A DNA stretch of 64,000 nt from NCBI GenBank assembly GCA_021229015.1, contig CM037784.1, positions 63,995,258 to 64,059,257 of the forward strand, in the 5' to 3' direction. This document shows positions 34,633-44,277 of the stretch, piece after piece (positions within the stretch are counted from its first letter, which is position 1; each line of letters starts with the position of its first letter). The notes beneath the pieces are model-generated. The model was not told the DNA's origin. It was given only the letters and a program-made list of their open reading frames with translations, and did not search any database. The translations under genes were made by a program, and so were the position numbers. The DNA is from Solen grandis (taxonomy: Eukaryota; Mollusca; Bivalvia; Adapedonta; Solenidae).

Positions 34633-35559
34633 GTCTGCGTGTGTGATTGTGTTTGTTTATTTTAATTATTTTTTAATATTCTTTAATTTATTTATTTATT
34701 TATTTATTTATTTATTTGTCTTACAGTGCAATATACGGGTATTTTGCCTTTAAACCTTTGAATTGTGGGATGGGTTCATGTTGTTCACGGTTGTTGTTTT
34801 TATTGTAAAAAGTAATGCTTAAAGCAATGTAATAGTATAACACTATGGAGAGATTTGATTACGTCGTTGGAGTTACACGATAGATAAGCATACACTACTA
34901 GTAAACTATGCAAATCGAGTTAGCCCGGATACGATACCGATGTACAGCGTATCTCGTATCTAGAATGCGATTTGTCAGGGCCGCTTCTTTAGTGGGTCAA
35001 ATAGACAAATTGATCTCACACATGACAGGAGAGTGTCCTTCACTGGGATATTATGGGAAAGCTTTTAAAACAGCTAGAGTATTCTTAATGAAGAGGGGAT
35101 CTGTGCAAGTTAACTTGCTTGGAATTTTTACATCGCAATTTCAGTTATTTGGTAGTCAGATAAAGCCTTATTGCAACAGCTAGTTGTAGACAAATGACAT
35201 GATACCATAATTACCTAATCACTTTATCATGGATCACTTTGGTCAACTCATCACCGACCTCGGCTTGTGTGCAGTGTTAAGCATGGGATATACATTTATA
35301 CCATTATCATTATTACGACTATGATATGTTGTTATCGGGAACGAACTCACGAATAGCTTAAAGCGAGGTTCGATTAATTATTTAAAAAAAACACACATTT
35401 TAGAGGTAGTAAAAAATCCTGCATAGAGCTCGTAACCCACCCCTCGCGTCGTTTATGTTTGAATAGACTTTGTTTATTGACAAATAAACTCGGCAATTTA
35501 GGTAACAATGCAATTGAAAGCACTTTTTTAACATACTTTGGGGAATTCCGGTTAAATGT
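34633..35559. other. Spacer with TTTA microsatellite
   Basis: (TTTA)n at about 34686-34717. The plus frame 34908-35183 (91 codons) has a reasonably balanced composition but no recognisable domain or splice context. Confidence 0.4.
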
Positions 35560-35885
35560 AAAATAGGGTATTGCAGGTGCTTGCGTACCAACGTGTCACA
35601 TTCTGAAAATAGCGTCGTAGCGAAATCGTACGTGTTATCAAAATGTTCAGCCCGTGAAGTGAGTGCATGCGCGTGCAGTGAACGTGATCCGTCATGATCC
35701 GAATTTCTAAATATAGATCTTATAATCCTAAATATAGGTTTTATACCGCTCGTAATGCTATAGCCTGTGATTGAGAAACCACCCATTTTATGCAATCACT
35801 GAATGTTGCAGTGGATGACAATGCCTCTGCAGATGGTCATCAATAGAGGCAATTCTCTCAGTTAGTTTTAACTCAAATTCTTAGT
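35560..35885. repeat. Dispersed repeat, copy 2 of 2
   Basis: Same orientation and block order as 5930-6250. The GAGTGCATGCGCG and 'gtaatgctatagcctgtga' blocks are the easiest anchors. The minus-strand frame 35400-35795 lies across it and is not a gene. Confidence 0.6.
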
Positions 35886-36825
35886 CAATGACCATCTGTG
35901 AACGAGCTGCTTTTAAAGAATTTACTTTTTCTGTGTTATGAGCATGCAATTTCGGCACTGCATGATGAAGATTAACTTTCCGCCTAAAAGAAAAGCATAA
36001 AAAGCCTAAACGCATTGTGACGTTAGTGGTATTTCCAACAACATGTAATAGGTTTGACGTCACTTGACAAATCTAAATATAAAGCTAAAATTACCAACTA
36101 AATCTTAGATCAGTTCAATTCAAAAGTCTATTTTCCAATATTTACTTAAGATTTTCATCGAAATACAATATTTTTTAACAAATTGCACAGAGAGAAATAT
36201 CATTAAACACAGTATTTATCATGTGTTATCGTGAAACCAAAATATAGTGCTCAGCGCACACATTTTTCACAATTCGTATTGTTCTTCATCGAAGATGCCA
36301 GGAAAAGGGAAAATGATAGTGTATCAAGCAAAATTAATGGGGCCATATCTTACAATCATGAATCAAGTTGAGAAATGTTCACCACAGTTATGTGGAATCA
36401 AATGTTGTGGTACATAATGTTTCTCTCGCGGGCTTTTAATAATTTAGAAAACGCTGAGAAAATTGTAAGATGGCATTGATTTTTAAGCTATCCTATGGTT
36501 TCGATCCATGGAAATGTTGAAGTTGCTAGAATTATTTGATTGTCTGTAAAAAAAAAAAAGATACGGCGAGTGTAAACATTCGATGCTGAGTCTGCTGATA
36601 GTAGTGTTTTGTTTTACGACTTACATACCTCCTGAACCTTTCCAACGCCTGGGACAGATATAGCACTGCCATGCCCCCAGTGTAACATACGGCTTGCGTC
36701 TGGCCATGTATCACAACCCCGAGGCCTGTCTTTCCTGGAAACTTTGTTGTATACGAGAACGCAACGTCAGTAAACAAACAGAATAAACACCAGGCGTGCA
36801 CTCTCTCATAATTACCGTCCAAGCT
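35886..36825. other. No feature seen
   Basis: AT-rich. Frames 35881-36063 and 36532-36822 on the minus strand show no family signature. Confidence 0.45.
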
Positions 36826-37060
36826 GGCCGATTGATAAAAGCGTCCGCTACGAGGGCGGGATGTGGGGGTCGTGGGTTTGACCTCCGAGCCGCGTCATAG
36901 CAAGTCGTTAAAGATAGTAATGATAGTTCTCTGCTCAGTTCTCAGTATAGATATAGGATTGTTCCAGGACGGATTGGCATGTTGTCATGGTGATGAAGAC
37001 TGGGTGTGGTATTATACACTACGTGTCTACTTGCAGCCCCATGTCTGTCTTATATGGGCA
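36826..37060 (+). mobile_element. tRNA-derived SINE (family b)
   Basis: The A-box region GCTGGCCGATTGATAA is followed at normal spacing by the B-box GTGGGTTTGACCTC (about 36871-36884). The body includes 'agtcgttaaagatagtaatg', shared with 705-875, and 'gactgggtgtggtat', shared with 15617-15845. The CAAA tail is not obvious. Confidence 0.7.
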
Positions 37061-37261
37061 TAGTTTCTAAATAACGGAGTACTGTGAGTGGGATATAAAA
37101 CTCAAACGAATATGCAGTGATATATGCTGATGATGCTCCTTTCTTCTGATTGCATAAAAGAGTTTTAAAAACAAATGCGAAGAAAGCACGACATGAAAAT
37201 AACTTTACATGTAATACAGGAAGCAGCTGTATCAGTCGAAAACGGAAATAAAACAATGAAA

Positions 37262-37872
37262 GTTGTAAAAGCTATAGAAGAAACAGTTGTTGTTGGTGTC
37301 GAAATAGTAGTAGCAGTTAGTTGTAGTCGTGGTGTAGCTGAAGTAGTCGTATCACTGCTGGTATTTTTTGTAGTTTGTGTAGTTATTGTTTTTACAGTAG
37401 CAATTAATGTAGTAAAAGTAGTTTTTGTGTTGCTGTAGCTATATTAACCCTTTCCCTCATAAATACTCATTTTGACGCCCTCAATAGGTATCAAACAAAG
37501 CCTGATCTGCAGAAAACCATAGTTAAACCTTACCAAATTTAATTAAGCTGAATTATATGCTTTTGTATAGGGAGTAGCGAATACAGATGTAGGAGTTCCG
37601 CAGGCTGATCTGGTTTTATGCTGTTCGCATAGGTCTCTTCATGGTGTCCTCTATAAGGTAAAGGGTTAATGGTAGTAAAGGTAAAAGTAACTGTTGTAGT
37701 TCTTGGAGTTATTGTAGATATTGTTGGTATGATAGTAGATGATGTTGTAGTAGTTGTTGTTGTCGTTAAAGGGTTTTTTAGTAGCTTTCGTAGTAGTTGT
37801 AGTTGCTTTTGTAGAATGAGTTAATATAGCTGTTATTGTGGTAGTTGTTGTAACAGAAGTAGTTGTAAAAGT
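37262..37872. repeat. Degenerate GTA/GTT-rich array split by a MITE
   Basis: 37262-37440 and 37670-37872 are both built from GTAGTAGTTGTA-type words with substitutions. The intervening 37444-37669 is a TTAA-flanked MITE, so a once continuous array has been interrupted. The long frames here (37175-37438, 37666-37881) are by-products of the triplet repeat. Confidence 0.75.
37444..37669. mobile_element. piggyBac-like MITE, copy 1
   Basis: It starts TTAACCCTTTCCCTCATA and ends AAGGTAAAGGGTTAA. TTAA at both ends plus CCCTTT termini is the hallmark of piggyBac-type elements. It aligns with 57534-57775 but has lost the left arm of the internal hairpin and keeps only 'gcaggctgatctggttttat'. Confidence 0.8.
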
Positions 37873-38944
37873 GTGTGTCATGAATTATAAAATGAAATAT
37901 CGCATTTATATTGCGGCTTCATGTATTTTATTAACAGGTATTTTTAAAGTCATGCTGTATTCAGACCTCAAACACACAGCCGGTAGTAGCCGTCTTCCTT
38001 AAGAACACCACTATAGAATAATTACAATTCAATGATTCTATTTAATCTCCATCTTGCTAAATATTCAGTTATTTTCCTCAATGCATGCTTGTGTGTATAC
38101 CTATTTATTGATAAAGTATATGTTTTATCTGCAAGTCTAATGCAGTATTATTATCTTAACGTAATGTGCAAGTCGTCGTTCTTGCGGTTCGGTATGGGGA
38201 AAAGTAACGCACTAATGGAGGGTAGATGTGAAGCCACGCAAGGACAAAACTCGACGACATAACGAAAAGAGAAAACATTAAGAGAGACCGACGTCATAAA
38301 ACACTAGAATTCCGTAACAATTTTATAGTATAGAAACCATATTCGATCATTTATTATATGACTATATGCTTAAAAAGCTGTTTCCGGTTTCGTATAACCA
38401 TCACGTATTTTCTTTTATTTAACACGTTACATAAACTTAAAGGCCGAATTACATCACTCCGTGTCACGTGTGTGTATTCTATGTATGTATGTTGTGTTGA
38501 ACTCAAACAGCTGGATTAAATGTGTTTGATGCAACAAACTTTGATTGAAAAGATATATTATTCATAAGCTGTTCAAAATGCATGAGAAATACATTCGTTA
38601 AATCGTTATTTTAAACTATTATTTGAAACTTTTTTATGTTGTAAGATAACAAATAGTAATTCGTTCGCAGTCTGTTCATTCATGTTTTGATTTTTTGTTG
38701 TTTTAATAGCGGTTTACAGAGTCTTGGTCAAATCAAATTTGACTAAACTCACCAGAGGCTCGTTAATAACATTTTCATGAACTCGTTTAGTATAAAAAAT
38801 GATATGAAATAACAATTCATGTCATCTCCTATATGTATGTAATAAAATACACACATATATTTAATACTTAAATGGAATAACATAACTGAATATTCCCCCA
38901 CATGAATTCAATAAAACCATTACCTAAAACCTTTTTTCTTCTTC
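37873..38944. other. No feature seen
   Basis: AT-rich. The frame 38032-38262 has no family signature. Confidence 0.5.
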
Positions 38945-38959
38945 CTGGAATTTAAATAA

Positions 38960-39379
38960 AACTTGCTACACGTTAAGTTTAAAGTACAGGCTTCTGGTCC
39001 TGATGGTGTTAGTAATAAAATGTTACGTGAAGCATCAGTCGAGCTTTCTGGTCCCTTATGTAAACTTTTCAATAAATCTCTTTCATGTTCTAAGGTACCA
39101 GATTGTGGAAAGAGGCACATGTAACGGCTATTTTTTTTTAAAAAAGTGATAAATCTAAACCAAATGATTATAGACCTATCTCACTTTTAAACACAATTGA
39201 AAAGGTGTTCGAACGTCTTATTTTTAAACATGTATTTAATTATCTTCGTATTAAAGATTTTTGTCTATTTCGCAGTCAGGTTTTGTTCCAGGGGATTCAA
39301 GAGTTAATCAATTGGTCTATATGTATGACACATTCTGTAAGGCTCTGGATTATGGCCTAGAAGTTCGTACTGTTTTTTT
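38960..39379 (+). pseudogene. Reverse transcriptase, N-terminal part
   Basis: It encodes the conserved RT entry blocks ASGPDGVSNKMLREAS (finger region, near 38988-39036), LCKLFNKSL, then after a frame disruption near 39120 the block NDYRPISLLNTIEKVFERL (about 39157-39215), and after another shift 'VNQLVYMYDTFCKALDYG'. At least two frameshifts and a stop at 39121 break it. The frame runs directly into the inserted element at 39380, just before RT motif A. Confidence 0.85.
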
Positions 39380-40850
39380 ATACGCCCATCTTAAGATGGG
39401 GCGTATTATGTGAACACCACGGCGGGCGTGGAACATTTGTTGTCCGGGCTCTAACTTCAATACCGTTTGCCCAATCCTTTTCAAACTTTCCACACATGTG
39501 CATGGTCATAATATCTCGGATGAGTCGATATCCAGCATTATCGCGTGAATGACTTAGAAGTTATGGCCCTTGACGTACACAAAATACTTGAAATTGTGAT
39601 TGTCCGGGCTCTAACTTCAATACCGTTAGCCCAATCCTTTTCAAACTTTTCACACATGTGCATGGCCATAATATCGCGGATGAGTTCAATATCCAGCATT
39701 ATCGCGTGAATGACTTAGAAGTTATGGCCCTTGACGTACACAAAATACTTGAAATTGTGATTGTCCGGGCTCTAACTTCAATACCGTTTGACCAATCCTT
39801 TTCAAACTTTCCACACATGTGCATGGCCATAAAATCGCGGATGAGTTCGATATTCAGCATTATCGCGTGAATGACTTAGAAGTTATGGCCCTTGACGTAC
39901 ACAAAATACTTGAAATTGTGATTGTCCGGGCTCTAACTTCAATACCGTTTGACCAATCTTTTCAAACTTTCCACACATGTGCATGGCCATAAAATCGCGG
40001 ATGAGTTCGATATTCAGCATTATCGCGTGAATGACTTAGAAGTTATGGCCCTTGACTTACACAAAATACTTGAAATTGTGATTGTCCAGGCTCTAACTTC
40101 AATACCCTTTGCCCAATCCTTTTCAAACTTTTCACACATGTGCATGGCCATAATATCATGGATGAGTTCGATATCCAGCATTATCGCGTGAAAGACTTAG
40201 AAGTTATGGCCCTTGACGTACACAAAATACTTGAAATTGTGATTGTCCGGGCTCTAACTTCAATACCGTTTGACCAATCCTTTTCAAACTTTCCACACAT
40301 GTGCATGGCCATAATATCGCGGATGAGTTCAATATCCAGCATTATCGCGTGAATGACTTAGAAGTTATGGCCCTTGACGTACACAAAATACTTGAAATTG
40401 TGATTGTCTGGGCTCTAACTTCAATACCGTTTGACCAATCCTTTTCAAACTTTCCACACATGTGCATGGCCATAAAATCGCGGATGAGTTCGATATTCAG
40501 CATTATCGCGTGAATGACTTAGAAGTTATAGCCCTTGACTTACACAAAATACTTGAAATTGTGATTGTCTGGGCTCTAACTTCAATACCGTTAGACCAAT
40601 CCTTTTCAAACTTCCACACATGTGCATGGCCATAAAATCGCGGATGAGTTGATATTCAGCAGTGAATGGCTTAGAAGTTATGGCCCTTGAACACTTGAAT
40701 AAGTCAAAAGAGACATTTTCCTTCAAATTAATGGAAATGTTTCAACATGATTGTTTTAATAAGTAATATTCATTAACTAATGGGATTTAGGAGACAATAG
40801 CTTGTTTCTCTGAGCTATTTCTGAGAGTCCCAATACTGTGATGGGCGTAT
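39380..40850. mobile_element. Tandem-repeat-bearing nonautonomous element (pearl/Helentron-like)
   Basis: The element begins ATACGCCCATC (39380-39390) and ends GATGGGCGTAT (40840-40850), an exact 11-bp inverted pair. A second internal pair near the left end, CCCATCTTAAGATGGG, makes a small hairpin. The core is a 161-bp tandem array and the 3' part (about 40691-40840) is unique. This layout (short inverted ends, unique flanks, a core of about 160-bp repeats) matches the oyster 'pearl' elements, later grouped with Helentron-derived nonautonomous elements. Insertion into a T-rich site of the host RT gene fits that class. About 20 bp after 40850 also seem foreign to the RT gene, so the true end may be near 40870. 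Confidence 0.75.
39442..40690. repeat. 161-bp tandem array, about 7.8 units
   Basis: TGTCCGGGCTCTAACTTCAA or a one-base variant recurs at 39442, 39601, 39762, 39923, 40083, 40244, 40405 and 40566, with spacing 159-161. The last unit is truncated with small deletions. Since 161 is not a multiple of three, the frame changes in each unit, and the roughly 70-codon frames seen here are the same chance frame repeated. Confidence 0.95.
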
Positions 40851-40853
40851 TTT

Positions 40854-41648
40854 GTGGTAGTCCTGACCTATGTTTATATAAGCAAGGCCTTTGACAAGGT
40901 TTGGCATAGAGGCCTTCTCCAGAAACTCAGGAGTGCTGGTATATTGGGACCTTTGCTTTCTTGGTTTGAAAACCATTTATCTAACCGTAAGCAGCGTGTT
41001 GTGGTTCCTGGAGCTAAATCTTACTGGGCTTATACAAATGCGGGAGTACCGCAAGGGTCAATACTAGGTCCTCTTATTTTTTTGATTTATATAAATGATA
41101 TAACTACAAATATTGATAGCAATATACGATTGTTTGCTGATGACACTAGTTTATATGATATTGTACAAAATCCACAGGTTGCGTTATATAATTTAACAAC
41201 TGACATTAATAGAATATCTGCGTGGGCAGACACATGGCTCGTTAACTTCAATCCTGCTAAATCAGAGACTCTTCTCATCTCTCGAAAACTAAATAAAACG
41301 GTTCATGATCCTCTATACATGTGTAATCAATCTATAACAGAAGTAAAGTTACATAAACACCTAGGTATTCATCTCTCTACTGACTGTTCTTGGAATGACC
41401 ACATTGACTACATTACATGTAAAGCATGGAAACGAATCCACATAATGAGGAAACTTAAATTTGACTTAGATAGACGTTCTCTTGAAACTATTTATTTTTC
41501 TTTCGTTCGTCCTATTTTAGAATATGCGGACATAGTTTGGGATAATTGTAATAAACATGATAAAGAAAGATTAGAAAAAGTCCAACATGAAGCAGCGAGA
41601 ATTGTTTCTGGTGCCAGTAAACTTGTTTCAATTAATGATGTACAATGA
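40854..41648 (+). pseudogene. Reverse transcriptase core
   Basis: A 264-codon open frame holds the RT palm. It starts just inside motif A (ISKAFDKVWHRGLL, residues 9-22), but the residue before ISKAFD is Tyr instead of the catalytic Asp expected in this family, because the upstream insertion broke the site. Motif B is GVPQGSILGP (residues 64-73) and motif C is FADD (94-97), the metal-binding pair, a common variant of YADD. Later blocks are KHLGIHL, FVRPILEYADIVWDNC and AARIVSGASKLVS. The frame is lost at about 41640: continuing one base on restores the family sequence (KWESLETRSKHK). The spacing of motifs fits a CR1/Jockey-type element, but the clade is not certain. Confidence 0.95.
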
Positions 41649-42238
41649 AGTTAAATGGGAATCCTTAGAAACTAGATCTAAACATAAATTAATAATGCTT
41701 TAAAAATGAAAAAACCGGTTGCTTTACGAAATTCTAATGATATACAAACAATTCGTTCAAGAACAACTATATATCATAATTCTTTTCTACCATCATCTAT
41801 TAGAGATTGGAATAACTTGCCACCTGAAATTCAAAACGCTGACTCTGTAAGATCGTTCAAATATTTATTAAATAAAAATGTAAGTAAACCACCACCTTAT
41901 TTCTATCATGGTAATAGATATCCCAAATGTTACATACTCGCATTCGAACAAACTGTAGTGGCCTTAATTATCATTTATTTCTTCGGAACGTTGCAGATTC
42001 TCCTTTATGCGCATGTGGAATGATTGAAACACCATTCCATTTTCTTTTAGAATGCCCACGTTATATCTTTTGTAGAAACTCAATGTTAAATGAACTACCC
42101 GTAAACGCTCCTTTTAAAACTCTTTTATATGCAAATCCAAGTATGTCAGCACAAGAAAACAAATCGATATTTGATTCTGTTCAAGGTTTATTATCAATAG
42201 TAAACGTTTTCATTCCTGGCAATGAATTGCTGTGAGTG
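41640..42238 (+). pseudogene. Retrotransposon ORF2, C-terminal part
   Basis: Three frames must be read in turn: 41641 to a stop at about 41702, 41706 to about 41925 (LPSSIRDWNNLPPEIQNA), and 41927-42235 (RIRTNCSGLNYHLF, then ADSPLCACG and FHFLLECPRY). The last block is the Cys/His-bearing C-terminal domain common in these ORF2 proteins. The same blocks are in 27612-28290. The ORF ends at a TGA at 42233-42235. A CT microsatellite begins 55 bp later, and no poly-A tail was identified. Confidence 0.9.
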
Positions 42239-42288
42239 CTATTTTTTTACGTATATATTGATCTTTAATCTAAACACCACCACCCCCC

Positions 42289-42290
<2 letters not shown>

Positions 42291-42330
<40 letters not shown>
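42291..42330. repeat. (CT)n microsatellite
   Basis: About 40 bp of TC repeats with two TT interruptions, just after the retrotransposon ORF2 remnant. Confidence 0.95.
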
Positions 42331-43100
42331 AAATATATTAAGATGATTAGTGTTTTTATGATACTGTACATTCAAATTGTAAAAAAATGATAATTTATAG
42401 TATCCACCGACAAATGTAATTAACAATGATATGGAGAAGACTTTTATAAGCCTTGGGCTTCCAGTCTAATCCAATTCTCATGTATATGTTATTTTCAGGT
42501 ATTGTATTTACTTACTGCTTTGGAGAAATAAATATGTTTAAACTAAAGTACAAATGAATGCTAAACATATGAACGTTAAATGTGCTAAACTTAAACTTAT
42601 TTCTTTCACTTCGATCGGCAAACATTATTTTACAGTTTTAACAAATCCCTCTAGATGGTTCTCATGTTTGACCAGTATTTCGAGCCTGTGGAGGCTTTGA
42701 AAAATAATCACCCTCTTTGGGTCGTACCCCCAACTTTCAGATTCGTAGCCAGGGAACGAAAGTATTGGATCACACTTGCGACAATTAACTTATCACAGAG
42801 AAGAGAAAAAGATATCATTGAAGATGATGAATACCCCAGATACGGCTTTGTCTCAGTTACAGTAACCATGTCAGAGAAGACTTGTCACAGCTGAATGATA
42901 AAATAAAAACAAAAAAACCCCCTTTAAAACATTTAAAAAATACAACTACGATTGGTACTTATTACACCAAAATCCCATCAACGGTAACCGAGAAATAGCG
43001 GGGACGAAGTATATTTAAGAAACAAAGGGCCTTAAGTCATTTTAAAATCAATCCTATCATACCTCGCCATCTAAGCTTGATACTTACTAGTCTTTTGACG
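42331..43100. other. No feature seen
   Basis: AT-rich. The plus frame 42655-42894 (79 codons) has an acidic/basic mixed composition but no recognisable family. It runs up to an assembly gap. Confidence 0.4.
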
Positions 43101-43200
43101 NNNNNNNNNNNNNNNNNNNNNNNNNNNNNNNNNNNNNNNNNNNNNNNNNNNNNNNNNNNNNNNNNNNNNNNNNNNNNNNNNNNNNNNNNNNNNNNNNNNN
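43101..43200. other. Assembly gap (100 N)
   Basis: Exactly 100 undetermined bases, the conventional size for a gap of unknown length. Confidence 1.
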
Positions 43201-43456
43201 AAATATACACATTACAGAACCTAGGGCTTAGTTCGATCCTCAAATGTTTCTTTTGAAAGCAGGAATGAAATGTTAACTATGTAATTCAAATTTAAACGTT
43301 ATATGTGCGTTATTTATATTTATCAACGGTTACTTTCCTGACTAAGTAATCTTTCGTTAATGAATAAAGGCATTCCGTCTATAGTGAAAAAAAAGCATTT
43401 CATTCCAGAACTTATACTATAGGTGGAATTTACGCCGACGGTAATATACTGAACCC

Positions 43457-43502
43457 TTGACAACACCTTGACAACACCATGACAACACCATGACAACACC
43501 AT
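43457..43502. repeat. 12-bp tandem repeat, four copies
   Basis: TTGACAACACCT/TGACAACACCAT repeated four times in a row. Confidence 0.9.
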
Positions 43503-43599
43503 ATCACCGCATTGATAACACTGTAAAGTACAGGTCCTAAAATGGAGAGATCTTAAATTCCAAAATTAGTTGGGCTATTTAGCAGAATGTTAAATATTA

Positions 43600-43914
43600 G
43601 GGCAGGGTATTGCAGTGCAATATATTGCGATATTTGAATCTAATATTGCAATATATTGCCTAAAATCAATTTTCCTCTTGAGCTTTGTGTAAGGTACCTC
43701 AAAAGTCTGTCTTATCTTTTCAACTTATTTTTTGACTACCAAGTTTCCATTCATTACTACTTAAATAGCTTGTTTATACTGCATAACATTGTGTAATCTG
43801 TCAAAGTTACTTTAGAATCACATTTGGTATTGGTTTCTATTACATTTACTTAATTATTCAGCTACTAGAATATATTGCGAAATTTAAAATCATTACGATA
43901 TATTGCTCCACCTT
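43600..43914. mobile_element. Possible hAT-like nonautonomous element
   Basis: The exact direct repeat TTAAATATTA flanks the segment (43590-43599 and 43915-43924). The ends are inverted only loosely: GGGCAGGGTATTGC at the left and ATATTGCTCCACCTT at the right, with GCAATATATTGCGATATTT words near both ends. CAGGG-type ends and GCAATATATTGC subterminal words recall hAT MITEs, which make 8-bp duplications. The AT-rich flanking repeat could be chance. Confidence 0.4.
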
Positions 43915-44164
43915 TTAAATATTAAATAACACTAGTGAATAACTAGATGGTTTTGATAATCGACGCACACTTTGCGTTGCCACACATGCACAATTAGATA
44001 GTATACACTTTAATTTGGGTGTATTTGTCCTCGTTCTAGTTCAAAATCTACGTGGCAGTTTTCTTTCAAATTTGGTCTTTCCAGGTAGAAAAAAAATCAA
44101 TGAAAAATCATAAGTGCACACCCTTCTGGAACTAAGTATAGTAATTTCTTATACATTTCATTTT

Positions 44165-44277
44165 TGTAAAGTATCTTTAAATTTCATGGAATCAGGAATA
44201 AAGTCAATTTCATTGGAACATTTATTCATGGAATCAGGTTTAAAGCCATCCACGTGACCAAAAAGTAATGATTTTGC
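44165..44277. mobile_element. Degenerate, internally deleted MITE (family D)
   Basis: The blocks 'taaatttcatggaatcagg', 'caatttcattggaacat' and 'tattcatggaatcagg', then 'agccatccacgtgacc' and 'taatgattttgc', are colinear with 50211-50418, with CpG to CpA/TpG changes and a central deletion. Confidence 0.5.

Larger units (their letters stand above)
38945..42238 (+). mobile_element. Non-LTR retrotransposon remnant split by another element
   Basis: Reading order on the plus strand: RT N-terminal part (about 38960-39379), an inserted 1.47-kb element (39380-40850), RT core (40854-41648), then thumb and C-terminal parts (41640-42238). ORF1 and the endonuclease are missing, so the copy is 5'-truncated. 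It has several frameshifts and stops. It is the same family as, or a close relative of, 27612-28290. Confidence 0.9.

Noticed and set aside
36826..36900. Functional tRNA gene
   Set aside because: A- and B-box-like sequences are present but acceptor and anticodon stems do not pair and a shared non-tRNA body follows, so it is a SINE head.
39658..40513. Series of similar roughly 70-codon frames
   Set aside because: The same chance frame appears in successive 161-bp units and shifts phase with each unit, so no protein spans the array.
42655..42894. 79-codon plus-strand frame with mixed charged composition
   Set aside because: No recognisable domain, no start context or splice sites, and the local blocks resemble decayed interspersed repeats.
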